A DNA stretch of 49,323 nucleotides, taken from NCBI GenBank assembly GCA_017411745.1, contig JAFQPM010000026.1, forward strand, positions 1 to 49,323, in the 5' to 3' direction. Under the pieces are notes generated by a model. It was not told the DNA's origin. It was given only the letters and a program-made list of their open reading frames with translations, and made no database searches. This document shows positions 6,411 to 15,786 of this stretch, one piece after another (position 1 is the stretch's first letter; every line of letters starts with the position of its first letter). Source of the stretch: Clostridia bacterium. GTDB taxonomy: Bacteria; Bacillota; Clostridia; Oscillospirales; CAG-272. The translations under genes and the position numbers were made by a program.

Positions 6411-9395
6411 ATGACTAAAAAAACCAAACTATCCAAACGCTTCTGGCTCTCCCTTGCCCTCTTTGGCCTGATGGGGCAGATCGCGTGGGTCGTTGAGAAT
6501 ATGTACCTCAACGTCTTTATGTATAAGATGTTCAATGCGTCTGCGGCAGACATCTCGAATATGGTCTCAGCAAGCGCGATTGCGGCGACTCTGACCACCG
6601 TGCTCGTCGGAGCTCTGTCGGACAGAGTAGGAAAGCGGAAGGTCTTTATCTGCGGAGGATATATTCTCTGGGGACTCTCGATCTTCGCGTTTGCTCTGCT
6701 CAAGATAGACCTGCTTGAAGGTATCTTCCCCGCAGTCAGCGGGGCGGCACTCGGCATAACCCTGACGATCGTGCTTGACTGCTTGATGACCTTTTTTGGC
6801 TCGTCTGCAAACGACGCGGCGTTCAACGCATGGCTGACCGACAGCACAGACAACACCAACCGCGGCAGCGCGGAGGGCATCAACGCAATGATGCCACTTG
6901 TTGCAATACTTGCGGTCTTTGGCGGCTTTATGGCATTCGATCTTAATAAGAGCGAAAGCTGGACGCTCATATTCACCATCATCGGCGCGGCAACGCTGGC
7001 TATCGGCGTCCTCGGTATATTCATCATCGAGGAAAAATCCGTCAAGCCGTCCGAAACGGGGTATTTCAAAAACGTCATCTACGGCTTCCGCCCGTCAACC
7101 GTCAAGGCAAATCCAAGCTTTTATTTCTACCTTGCCACCTTCATAATCTTCAATATCTCAATACAGATATTTATGCCCTACCTCATCATATATTACGAGG
7201 TATCGCTCGCTATGGACAACTACGTTCTGATAATGGCACCCGCCATCATCATCGCCTCGGTAGTAACAGCGTTTTGGGGCAGAGTTTATGACAAAAAGGG
7301 CTTTTCGCTAACCTGCTTTTTCTCTCTGATCTGGCTGTCGGCAGGATATATCGTTCTGTTTCTCTTCAAGCATACCGTGCCCGTGTTCATCGGCTCTCTC
7401 CTTATGATGTGCGGATATCTCGCGGGAATGGCGGTCTTCGGCGCAAAGATCCGTGACCTGACCCCCGAGGATAAGGCAGGACGACTTCAGGGAGTCCGTA
7501 TCTTCTCGCAGGTGCTCGTACCGGGTGTGGTCGGACCCTTTATCGGCAAGACCATACTCGCGAATGCCGAAAAAATAGTCAATAACGACGGAACCGAATC
7601 CTTTATTCCGAGCGCCAATATATTCCTCGGTGCACTGATCCCGATAATCCTGCTCGCACTCATTCTCCTGCCTGTAAAAAAAAAGCCAACGCTCAAAACC
7701 GATCTGAAAACACCCTTTGAGGACGACGAAACAAGCAACTGGACCGAGCACCCAAACCCTCAGATGAAACGTGACGCCTATATGTCCCTCTGCGGCGATT
7801 GGCAGCTTTCCGTAGCAAAAAAGGGCAACGAGACCGAGCTTGGAAGCATTAAAGTCCCCTTCCCGCCCGAATCAAGACTTTCGGGCATAAGCAGAGCCCT
7901 CAAAAAAGGCGAAAAATACGTATATCGAAAGACATTTTCTTTCCCCGAAAATATGCAGGGCGATAGAATCCTGATCCACTTTGGAGCAGTTGACCTGATT
8001 GCCAAGGTCAGCCTTAACGGCAAGCATATCGGCAAGCATATCGGCGGGTATCTTCCCTTCTCGTTCGACATCACCGAATATCTACGCGGCGGCGAAAATA
8101 CAGTCACCGTCGAGGTCACCGACGATTTCGACAAGGATCAGGCATGGGGCAAGCAAAGAAAAAATCGCGGCGGTATGTGGTACACGGCGACAAGCGGCAT
8201 CTGGCAGTCGGTCTGGCTCGAAGCAGTTCCCGACAATTATATCCACCGGCTCAAAATAACCCCCTCGCTTGATAGCGTAACGATCGAAACGGAGGGCGGA
8301 GAGGATGAAAAGCTCATCACTCTCACAAGCTCGGGCAGATCGTATAGATTCAACGGCAACAAGGCAACCATTGAGATCGATTCGCCTCGCCTCTGGTCGC
8401 CCGATGACCCATACCTCTACGAATTCACACTTGAATGCGGCAACGACCGTCTAAGCTCATATTTCGCACTTCGCACCGTAGGAATCGAAAAGGTCAACGG
8501 CAAAAGCTACATCTGCCTAAACGGCAAGCCCTATTTCTTCCACGGACTTCTCGACCAAGGCTACTTCAGCGACGGAATCTATACCCCCGCCACCCCCAAG
8601 GGTCTTGAAAACGACGTTCTGCAAATGAAAGAGCTCGGATTCAATATGCTTCGAAAGCATATCAAGATCGAGCATGCGCTCTTTTACTACTACTGCGACA
8701 AGCACGGAATGATCGTTTTTCAGGACATGGTCAACAGCGGCGGCTATAGCTTCATGCTTGATACCGCCCTCCCCACCGTCGGCTTCAAAAAGGGGCTCAA
8801 CCGCCCCGCACCCAAGCGACGCCGTCAAATATTCGAAGAAAACAGCGCCAAGACGGTCGACCTACTCTATAATCACCCCTCGGTCTGCTACTATACGATC
8901 TTCAACGAGGGCTGGGGGCAGTTCGATGCCGACGGAAACTATAAGCGACTCAAAGCGCTTGATCCCACAAGAGTCTGGGACGCAACGTCGGGTTGGTTTA
9001 TCGAAAAAGAAAGCGATGTTACAAGCGAGCACGTCTATTTCAAAAAGCTCGACCTGAAGCCCAACCCCGACCGCCCCCTCGTGCTTTCGGAATTCGGCGG
9101 CTACGCCCACAAGATATCCGGCCACTCCTTCAATCTCGATAAGACCTACGGCTATTCGATGCTCTCCGACAAGGAAAGCTTCGCCTCGGCACTCGAGAGC
9201 CTATATCGCAAAGAGGTCATCCCGATGATAGATCGCGGACTCTGCGCCACGGTCTACACGCAGGTCAGCGACGTCGAAGACGAGACCAACGGGCTCATCA
9301 CCTACGACCGTCAGCACCTCAAGGTCGATACCGCAAGAATGAAGGCACTCTCGAGCGACGTTTTCCGCGCCTTCGACGCGCAATTTGACCGCTAA
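6411..9395 (+). CDS. Fusion of an MFS sugar transporter and a GH2 glycoside hydrolase
   Basis: One uninterrupted 994-aa frame. Residues 1 to about 420 form a 12-segment MFS transporter with the loop motif GALSDRVGKRK between segments 2 and 3. A polar linker (about 421-451, beginning PVKKKPTLKTD) leads into a complete GH2 enzyme from about residue 452: sugar-binding jelly roll, immunoglobulin-like domain and TIM barrel. The acid/base is Glu833 in FNEGWGQF and the nucleophile is Glu894 in VLSEFGGYA, so the enzyme looks intact. The MFS C terminus is cytoplasmic, so the hydrolase would sit at the inner mouth of the carrier and split an imported beta-glycoside on arrival. No ribosome site precedes the Met at residue 452, so separate translation of the enzyme is unlikely. 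GH2 covers beta-galactosidase, -glucuronidase and -mannosidase; specificity is not assigned. The start is supported by GAGGGG 8 bp upstream. Confidence 0.9.
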   Translation: MTKKTKLSKRFWLSLALFGLMGQIAWVVENMYLNVFMYKMFNASAADISNMVSASAIAATLTTVLVGALSDRVGKRKVFICGGYILWGLSIFAFALLKIDLLEGIFPAVSGAALGITLTIVLDCLMTFFGSSANDAAFNAWLTDSTDNTNRGSAEGINAMMPLVAILAVFGGFMAFDLNKSESWTLIFTIIGAATLAIGVLGIFIIEEKSVKPSETGYFKNVIYGFRPSTVKANPSFYFYLATFIIFNISIQIFMPYLIIYYEVSLAMDNYVLIMAPAIIIASVVTAFWGRVYDKKGFSLTCFFSLIWLSAGYIVLFLFKHTVPVFIGSLLMMCGYLAGMAVFGAKIRDLTPEDKAGRLQGVRIFSQVLVPGVVGPFIGKTILANAEKIVNNDGTESFIPSANIFLGALIPIILLALILLPVKKKPTLKTDLKTPFEDDETSNWTEHPNPQMKRDAYMSLCGDWQLSVAKKGNETELGSIKVPFPPESRLSGISRALKKGEKYVYRKTFSFPENMQGDRILIHFGAVDLIAKVSLNGKHIGKHIGGYLPFSFDITEYLRGGENTVTVEVTDDFDKDQAWGKQRKNRGGMWYTATSGIWQSVWLEAVPDNYIHRLKITPSLDSVTIETEGGEDEKLITLTSSGRSYRFNGNKATIEIDSPRLWSPDDPYLYEFTLECGNDRLSSYFALRTVGIEKVNGKSYICLNGKPYFFHGLLDQGYFSDGIYTPATPKGLENDVLQMKELGFNMLRKHIKIEHALFYYYCDKHGMIVFQDMVNSGGYSFMLDTALPTVGFKKGLNRPAPKRRRQIFEENSAKTVDLLYNHPSVCYYTIFNEGWGQFDADGNYKRLKALDPTRVWDATSGWFIEKESDVTSEHVYFKKLDLKPNPDRPLVLSEFGGYAHKISGHSFNLDKTYGYSMLSDKESFASALESLYRKEVIPMIDRGLCATVYTQVSDVEDETNGLITYDRQHLKVDTARMKALSSDVFRAFDAQFDR

Positions 9396-9411
9396 AATCG
9401 AAAAAATCCCA

Positions 9412-9437
9412 AAGCCCCGAAAAATCGGGGCTTTTTT
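9412..9437 (+). terminator. Terminator after the MFS-GH2 gene
   Basis: AAGCCCCGA pairs with TCGGGGCTT around AAAA, followed by a T run. Confidence 0.88.
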
Positions 9438-9482
9438 CAACCGCAAGTTGTCGTAATGTAAATATAAATATATAAATTTATA

Positions 9483-9511
9483 TTGACTTTTCCCCAAAAG
9501 TGTGTTAAAAT
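9483..9511 (+). promoter_or_regulatory. Promoter of the ABC/MATE operon
   Basis: TTGACT (9483-9488), 17-bp spacer, TAAAAT (9506-9511), about 49 bp before the TTG start of the first ABC gene. Confidence 0.8.
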
Positions 9512-9559
9512 CGAGTTTAATAGCTTTATTTTTGAGAAACACAGATAGGAGGGATTTTT

Positions 9560-11368
9560 TTGATATTCGGAAAGCACATAAACCGATATTATCTCAAATA
9601 CTTGCCAATGCTGCTTTTGGGAGCGCTTGCGCTTATCCTCGTGGACTATATGCAGCTGGTGATCCCGGAGCTTTACGGAGCAGTCATCGAAGGAATCGAA
9701 GACGGCTACGTAATCGATTCTTCAACTAACATCAAGTATATCTTCAATTTGAATTACGTTTTGGATCATATTTGCAGACCTATGCTCTTCGTCATACTCT
9801 CGCTCGTTTTCGGCAGATTTTTATGGCGAGTCTGCTTCTTCGGTGCAGGCATCAAGCTTGAAACAGATCTCAGAGACAGAATGTTCGATCGTTGCAAGGA
9901 CCTGTCCCAGCAGTATTATCAGGTCAATAAGGTAGGCAATATGATGTCCTTCTTTACCAACGACCTCGACACCGTGCAGGAGTGCTTCGGCTGGGGAATA
10001 ATGATGTTCTTTGACGCAGTAGTGCTCGGAGTCCTCGCGATAATAAAAATGCTGAGAATGAACCATCTGCTTGCCCTGCTTTGTATGATCCCTATGGTTT
10101 TGCTTCTCGTCTGCTCGCTTATCGTCGGCAGATACATGAGCAAGAAATGGGAAAAGAGACAGGAGGCATTCTCGATGCTCTCCGATTTCTCGCAGGAGAC
10201 CTTCGCGGGTATCGCGGTCATCAAAGCCTTCGTCAAAGAGGCTCACGAGCTGCTTGAGTTCAAGAAGCTGAGCAAGACCAACGAGGACAGAAACGTCGAA
10301 TACACAAAGCTCTCCGTGCTCCTTCACGTAGCGCTCACTTTGCTTATCGAATCTGTAGTCTGCGTTATCCTCGGCTACGGCGGATACCTGGTATATACCG
10401 AGACCTTTAAGGCGGCACAGCTCGTCGAGTTCATCGGTTATTTCAACGCAATAATCTGGCCCATTATGGCAGTCTCCGAGCTTATCGGCATGCACGCACA
10501 GGGTAAAGCGTCGCTCAATCGTATCAGCGAGCTGCTCGATTCGACTCCCGACGTATTTGATAAGCCCGACGTGGAGGACATGCCCGAGATCCGCGGAGAC
10601 ATTGATTTCAAAAACCTCACCTTCCGCTATCCCGACGGCGAGTTCGACGTGCTCCATAACGTAAGCTTCTCTATAAAAGCAGGTGAAAACGTAGGAATCA
10701 TCGGACGTACGGGCTCGGGTAAAACAACTATCGTCGACCTGATATTGCGTACCTACAACGTTCCCGAAGGAACGGTATTTATTGATGGCAAGGACGTCAA
10801 CCATATCCCGATAAAGACGGTCCGCGCAGGCGCAGCATACGTCCCTCAGGATAATTTCCTGTTCAGCGACACCATCGAAAACAACATAAGCTTCGCAACC
10901 GACGGTGGAACCTACGACGACGTCGAATACGCCGCAAAAATGGCAGACGTACACGACAACATCTCCGAATTCCCCTTACAATATCAAAGCGTCCTCGGCG
11001 AGCGAGGCGTTACCGTTTCGGGCGGACAGAAGCAGCGAATTTCTATCGCACGCGCGCTTATGAAAAACGCACCCATACTTATTCTCGACGACTCGGTGTC
11101 GGCAGTCGACGTTAAGACCGAAAAGGCGATACTCGAAAATCTCCGTCAGATAAGAGGGGGAAAGACCACCATGCTTATCGCCCACAGAGTCAGCACGGTA
11201 GAGCAGATGGATAAGATAATCTTCGTAAACGAGGGCGAAATACTCGCGGTCGGAAGCTACGAGGAGCTCTGCCAAAGCTGCCCCGAGTTCAAAAACCTCG
11301 TCGACCTGCAAAAGCTGGACGACGCAGACGATAGCGAAGGTCAAAAGGAGGTAGAAGAAAATGCATGA
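9560..11368 (+). CDS. ABC exporter half-transporter, subunit with degenerate Walker B
   Basis: A 602-aa type IV ABC exporter half: six membrane segments (about 10-320), then a nucleotide-binding domain. Walker A is GRTGSGKTTIV (about 382-392) and the signature SGGQKQRIS is canonical. The residue after Walker B, normally the catalytic Glu, is Asp511 (ILILDDSVSAVD). This is the degenerate-site subunit of a heterodimer such as LmrCD/BmrCD/TM287-288, and the next gene supplies the matching half. The start codon is TTG, chosen because AGGAGGG (9547-9553) lies 6 bp upstream. The 3' end overlaps the next gene by 8 bp. It is probably drug or lipid-like substrate export across the cytoplasmic membrane; the substrate is unknown. 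Confidence 0.9.
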   Translation: MIFGKHINRYYLKYLPMLLLGALALILVDYMQLVIPELYGAVIEGIEDGYVIDSSTNIKYIFNLNYVLDHICRPMLFVILSLVFGRFLWRVCFFGAGIKLETDLRDRMFDRCKDLSQQYYQVNKVGNMMSFFTNDLDTVQECFGWGIMMFFDAVVLGVLAIIKMLRMNHLLALLCMIPMVLLLVCSLIVGRYMSKKWEKRQEAFSMLSDFSQETFAGIAVIKAFVKEAHELLEFKKLSKTNEDRNVEYTKLSVLLHVALTLLIESVVCVILGYGGYLVYTETFKAAQLVEFIGYFNAIIWPIMAVSELIGMHAQGKASLNRISELLDSTPDVFDKPDVEDMPEIRGDIDFKNLTFRYPDGEFDVLHNVSFSIKAGENVGIIGRTGSGKTTIVDLILRTYNVPEGTVFIDGKDVNHIPIKTVRAGAAYVPQDNFLFSDTIENNISFATDGGTYDDVEYAAKMADVHDNISEFPLQYQSVLGERGVTVSGGQKQRISIARALMKNAPILILDDSVSAVDVKTEKAILENLRQIRGGKTTMLIAHRVSTVEQMDKIIFVNEGEILAVGSYEELCQSCPEFKNLVDLQKLDDADDSEGQKEVEENA

Positions 11369-13253
11369 GTTCTATCCCATTTTGATCGTAGGCGCGATCA
11401 TCGGCGCATTCGCAACGATCTTCATCGTCGCATTCGCGACCATGAAGGACAAAAAGGAAGCCATCGGCTTTGAGCGTGACATGAAAGACTCGGTCATAAT
11501 CAAGAGACTTCTGAGATACGCTAAGCCCTATTGGCCGCAGTTCCTTTTGGTTCTCATTCTAATGATCTTCTCAATCGCACACGAGATCATCTCCCCTCTT
11601 ATTATGGGAGATCTCATCGATATGGTCGGCGAGGGAAGCTTCACGCTTTCGGATCTTTACGTTCGCATAATCTCCTACGCAGCAATACTTATAGTATCGC
11701 TGATCAGCACGTATTTCCAATCGATCATTCTTCAAAAGACGGGACAGCGCATAGTATATAATATCCGTGAGGATCTTTTCCATCACATCGAAGGCCTTTC
11801 TCACAATCAGCTCAATAAGATACCCGTCGGAACGCTTGTCACCAGAGTAACGAACGACACCAATGCTATCTCGATAACATTTACCAACATTTTGGTAAAT
11901 CTTATCAAGAATATGTTTATCATAATCGGCGTTCTCGGAGCGATGCTCCTGCTCAACTATATGTTGACGCTGGTAGTGCTCTGCTTCGTGCCCTTCGTCG
12001 TTCTCTTCACCGTAATTTTCCGTAAATTCTCGCGCCGCGCTCACCGTCAGGTAAAGGACGGCACGACCGACATCAATATCTTCCTCTCCGAAAACCTCTC
12101 GGGAATGAAGATCATTCAGATCTTTAACCGCGAGGAACGCAAAAAGGAAGAGTTCCAAAAGAAAAACCGAAAGCTTGGCAAGGCAAAAATGGGTCAGATG
12201 TTCGTATTCGGCATATTCAGACCTATGGTCTATATGCTCTACATCTCCTCCGTACTCTGCCTGTTCTACTTCGGAGCAAGAGGCAAGCTTGAGGGCTGGG
12301 AATTTCTTGGCCAGGCGATAGAGGTCAACGTGATCGTTGCGTTCTATCAGTACATCAATAAGTTCTTCAACCCCATACAGAACCTCGCCGAGCAGTTCAA
12401 CCGTCTGCAAGCGACCTTCGCTTCTTCGGAAAAGATATACAAGATATTCGACATCGTTCCCGAGGTCGTGGACGAGCCCGATGCGATCGAGCTTGAAACC
12501 GTCAAGGGAGACATCGAATTCAGAAACGTATGGTTCTCCTACCTGCCTGACGAGTGGGTGCTCAAGGACGTGTCCTTCAAGGTAAACGCGGGCGATACCG
12601 TAGCGTTTGTCGGCTCAACGGGCTCGGGTAAGACCACGATCCTCTCGCTCATCTGCCGCAATTACGACATACAAAAGGGCGAGATCCTGATCGACGGCAT
12701 CAACATCAAAAAGATCAAGATCAGCTCCCTGCGCCGTCACTTCGGTCAGATGCTTCAGGACGTATTTCTCTTTGCGGGAACTATCCGTTCCAATATAATC
12801 CTCGGACTTGACAACGTCAATGACGACGAGATAAACGCAGCCTGCAAATACGTCAACGCCGACAGCTTTATAAACAAGCTCTCGGGAGGACTTGACGAGG
12901 TCGTAAGAGAACGCGGAAACAACTTCTCCGCAGGACAAAGACAGCTGATCAGCTTTGCAAGAACGATCATCCATAAGCCCTCCGTCATGATTCTCGACGA
13001 GGCGACCGCCAACATCGACACCGAGACCGAGGTGCTCATTCAGGATTCGCTCGAAAAGATGATGAACATCGGAACTATGCTGATGGTAGCTCACCGCCTT
13101 TCCACGATTCAGCACGCCGACAATATCATCGTGCTCTCTCACGGAAGGATAATAGAGCAAGGCAACCATAGCGCCCTGCTCCAAAACAAAGGTCATTATT
13201 ACCGCCTCTACACTCTCCAATATCACAAGGAGCAGCTTGGCGGCGGCAAATAA
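11361..13253 (+). CDS. ABC exporter half-transporter, subunit with catalytic Glu
   Basis: A 630-aa partner of the preceding half-transporter: an extra N-terminal hydrophobic segment, six membrane segments, then an ATPase. Walker A is STGSGKTTIL and Walker B ILDEATANID with catalytic Glu547. Its signature motif is FSAGQ (522-526) instead of LSGGQ. In heterodimeric exporters the degenerate site combines the non-catalytic Walker B of one subunit with the altered signature of the other. Here Asp511 of the partner and FSAGQ of this subunit would form that site, while Glu547 and the partner's SGGQ form the active one. The 8-bp gene overlap and an AAAGGAGG site inside the upstream frame suggest translational coupling. 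Confidence 0.91.
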   Translation: MHEFYPILIVGAIIGAFATIFIVAFATMKDKKEAIGFERDMKDSVIIKRLLRYAKPYWPQFLLVLILMIFSIAHEIISPLIMGDLIDMVGEGSFTLSDLYVRIISYAAILIVSLISTYFQSIILQKTGQRIVYNIREDLFHHIEGLSHNQLNKIPVGTLVTRVTNDTNAISITFTNILVNLIKNMFIIIGVLGAMLLLNYMLTLVVLCFVPFVVLFTVIFRKFSRRAHRQVKDGTTDINIFLSENLSGMKIIQIFNREERKKEEFQKKNRKLGKAKMGQMFVFGIFRPMVYMLYISSVLCLFYFGARGKLEGWEFLGQAIEVNVIVAFYQYINKFFNPIQNLAEQFNRLQATFASSEKIYKIFDIVPEVVDEPDAIELETVKGDIEFRNVWFSYLPDEWVLKDVSFKVNAGDTVAFVGSTGSGKTTILSLICRNYDIQKGEILIDGINIKKIKISSLRRHFGQMLQDVFLFAGTIRSNIILGLDNVNDDEINAACKYVNADSFINKLSGGLDEVVRERGNNFSAGQRQLISFARTIIHKPSVMILDEATANIDTETEVLIQDSLEKMMNIGTMLMVAHRLSTIQHADNIIVLSHGRIIEQGNHSALLQNKGHYYRLYTLQYHKEQLGGGK

Positions 13254-13262
13254 CGGTAAGAA

Positions 13263-14690
13263 ATGTCAAAAATGAACATCAACACTAAAAAACTCCCCTT
13301 GTCCTTACGGGACAAGGGATTTTGGAAGGTAACGCTCTCACTTGCGATACCGATAGCGCTCCAGAATATGCTCTCGGCATCCTTCAGCCTCGTGGATACG
13401 CTTATGGTCAGTCAGCTGGGCGACTTTCAGCTCTCTGCCACGGGTATGGCGGGACAGTGGAGCTGGCTCTTCTCAATGACTCTATTCGGCATCAGCTCGG
13501 GTGCGGCAGTCTTCGTCTCACAATATTGGGGCGAGAAAAATATCAAGGGAATACACAAGACCTCGGGTATCGCGGTCATCTCGGGACTGATCCTCTCTTT
13601 GCTTTTTCTTGCAGCGGGTGCAATATTCCCCGAGCAGATCATCCGTATATTCAATAAGACGCCCGAGGTAGTCGAGCAGGGTTCGCTTTATCTGCGATTT
13701 GCCTGCCTCTCGTATCCCGCGATGGCTCTGACGAACATTCTCGGCTCGATATTGCGCTCCGCCGAGCATCCAAAGCTCCCGATGGCGGTGTCGGGGATCT
13801 GCGCCGTGGTGAACATAGCGCTCAACTACGTCCTCATCTTCCCTATGGGGCTCGGTGTCAAGGGCGCGGCGATAGCCACCGCAATTTCGGCATGGGCAGG
13901 CCCTGTTCTTATAATAATACTGTCTATATTGCAAAAAAACATACTCTACACGCCCTTAAAGGACTATTTTTCCTTTAATTCAGCAACCGTTCGGGAGTTT
14001 TTCAAAAAAGCCTCTCCCGTAATCATCAACGAAACGATGTGGGGGCTCGGAACCGTCGCTTACAACGTCATTTTCGCAAATATGGGTCACGAGGAATACG
14101 CGGCGATCACTATCGTCCGAACCTTCGAGAACTTTGCGTTTTGCTTCTTATTGGGGCTCTGTAACGCCTGCTGCGTTATGGTCGGCAAGTCGATCGGCGC
14201 AGGCGAGATCCGCGAGGGTATTCGTGAATCGAAACGGTTTATGACAGTATTCCCGATAGTATCGTTGCTTATCGGCGGCGCGGTTATCCTTCTGCGAGTG
14301 CCCTTGGTATCGATATTCAATCTCACCGAAAACATTTCGGTCTATACGATCGAGACCGCACAAAGCATTTTGATAATCTACGCGGTGTGGATAGTTGTGC
14401 GTAACGTTCCATACCTCACGGTCGTGGGAATCTTCCGTTCGGGAGGAGATACGTCTACGGGAATGATAATCGAGCTTCTCGCACTCTGGTGCTTCTCGGT
14501 GCCGATGACATTTATCGCCGCTAATGTCTGGCATCTTCCATTCCTTGCGGTATATGCAATTATGTATCTCTGCGAGGATATCCCCAAATCGATATTCTTC
14601 CTAATATATTGGCGCTCGGGCAAATGGATCCGCCCCGTCACAGACGCAGGAATAAAGGGATTGAAAGAATTTTCCGATCAAACCACATAA
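13263..14690 (+). CDS. MATE family efflux transporter
   Basis: A 475-aa protein with about 12 hydrophobic segments in two related halves, typical of MATE (NorM/DinF-like) cation-coupled multidrug exporters. The N-terminal half contains ALQNMLSASFSLVDTLMVSQLG, shortened here to its recognisable ALQNML...VDTLMVSQLG pattern, and ends of helices carry GISSGAAVFVSQYWG. It begins 9 bp after the ABC gene with only a weak ribosome site (GGTAAG), so translation may be coupled. The Met at 13272 is an alternative start. It shares the operon and its terminator, giving one unit with three efflux proteins. Confidence 0.88.
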   Translation: MSKMNINTKKLPLSLRDKGFWKVTLSLAIPIALQNMLSASFSLVDTLMVSQLGDFQLSATGMAGQWSWLFSMTLFGISSGAAVFVSQYWGEKNIKGIHKTSGIAVISGLILSLLFLAAGAIFPEQIIRIFNKTPEVVEQGSLYLRFACLSYPAMALTNILGSILRSAEHPKLPMAVSGICAVVNIALNYVLIFPMGLGVKGAAIATAISAWAGPVLIIILSILQKNILYTPLKDYFSFNSATVREFFKKASPVIINETMWGLGTVAYNVIFANMGHEEYAAITIVRTFENFAFCFLLGLCNACCVMVGKSIGAGEIREGIRESKRFMTVFPIVSLLIGGAVILLRVPLVSIFNLTENISVYTIETAQSILIIYAVWIVVRNVPYLTVVGIFRSGGDTSTGMIIELLALWCFSVPMTFIAANVWHLPFLAVYAIMYLCEDIPKSIFFLIYWRSGKWIRPVTDAGIKGLKEFSDQTT

Positions 14691-14695
14691 AAATA

Positions 14696-14733
14696 CAGAG
14701 GCAAGCCAAAAGGCTTGCCTCTGTTGTTTTTTT
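14696..14733. terminator. Terminator between convergent MATE gene and ABC permease gene
   Basis: CAGAGGCAAGCC pairs with GGCTTGCCTCTG (12 bp, AAAA loop), followed by TTGTTTTTTT on the plus strand and A/T-rich sequence on the other side. It can serve both directions. Confidence 0.88.
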
Positions 14734-14745
14734 ACAAACGCGAGG

Positions 14746-15786
14746 TTAGAGCATCGCCCCGAGTATCACTGCAAGCGCACCGCAGCCCGTAAAGATCAAA
14801 TCGCTTGCCTTGAGCTTGAAGCTTCGTCTATAAATAATATATCCGATCACCATCGCGACGAAGATCAGAACCGTCATAAAATCGAGATTTTCGTACATCA
14901 TTAGAAGCGAATAACCGTAAAGCGGGATAAGCAGCTTATATCCGAACAGCGAGCTCGATATCTCTCCCGCCTTCTCCGCGCCCTTCTTGACGAAGGCAAC
15001 GACGTAGCCAACCGCCGACGCGATGCCGATAGCCCCCCACACGAAGAACATATACGCCTGATTTATATATCGTTCAGCGTACGAGATATAATAGGGGTAA
15101 TCGGGCTCGATATGATTGATCTCGATAAGATCCTGGAATATAACCGTCAAATTATTGATCGGCGAGTAAGCAATACCCCAGCCACTCAGATCAGACGTGT
15201 TTTCCCAAAAATCCGTATCTCGCAAGAAGTGTCTTAAAATTTCGCCCCTGAATGTTTGCATAACAATGAAAATAACAAACATCCACAAAACGCAGAACAC
15301 TACTCCGTCCGCCACCGTGTTCGCCTGACCGAAAATAAACATAAAGAACGAGTACATCACAAATCCGATCAGTATCGAGAATAAATAGTACAGCGGCATA
15401 TATCCGAGTGCGAAATACGAGGTCTGCGCCGCAAGATACGCATACGCAACGATGAACGTGACCGTATAAGCGAATAATATCTGAATAAATCCGCTGATAT
15501 AGTGCACCAAAGCCATTTTACCTCTGTTTATCGGAAAGAAATAAAGCGTATCAAGATTCCTGCGGTTTTTAAATGCCGAAAGCTCCAATATCGGTATCAA
15601 TGTGCACAAGGTTCCGAGCACAATGGCTAAAACGTATATTCCCGTCTCGTTATATTGCACGTGCAATCTGCCGGTGCTCTCCGACACCGTGATCCAGGTC
15701 AGAATTGCCGAGATAACGGTAAAAACTATGGTTCGAAGCGCTGAATTTTCAAGCCTGTAGCAAAGATATCGTTTAAAAACCTTCAT
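14746..15786 (-). CDS. ABC-2-like membrane permease of a GntR-controlled ABC transporter
   Basis: A 346-aa, strongly hydrophobic protein with about 8-10 membrane segments and no ATPase motifs. It follows an ATPase gene by a one-base stop/start overlap (TGATG), so it is the membrane partner of that ATPase. The layout GntR - ATPase - permease is that of Bacillus Ytr-type cell-envelope-stress transporters. The ATG is preferred over the GTG one codon upstream; AGGAGG lies upstream of both. The substrate is unknown. Confidence 0.78.
   Translation of the reverse strand: MKVFKRYLCYRLENSALRTIVFTVISAILTWITVSESTGRLHVQYNETGIYVLAIVLGTLCTLIPILELSAFKNRRNLDTLYFFPINRGKMALVHYISGFIQILFAYTVTFIVAYAYLAAQTSYFALGYMPLYYLFSILIGFVMYSFFMFIFGQANTVADGVVFCVLWMFVIFIVMQTFRGEILRHFLRDTDFWENTSDLSGWGIAYSPINNLTVIFQDLIEINHIEPDYPYYISYAERYINQAYMFFVWGAIGIASAVGYVVAFVKKGAEKAGEISSSLFGYKLLIPLYGYSLLMMYENLDFMTVLIFVAMVIGYIIYRRSFKLKASDLIFTGCGALAVILGAML

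Noticed and set aside
7764..9395. Separate GH2 gene starting at the internal Met (residue 452 of the fusion)
   Set aside because: There is no Shine-Dalgarno sequence before it and the reading frame is continuous with the transporter.
9821..10954. Long open frame on the minus strand opposite the first ABC exporter gene
   Set aside because: Antisense shadow; the plus-strand frame has Walker motifs, signature motif, promoter and ribosome site.
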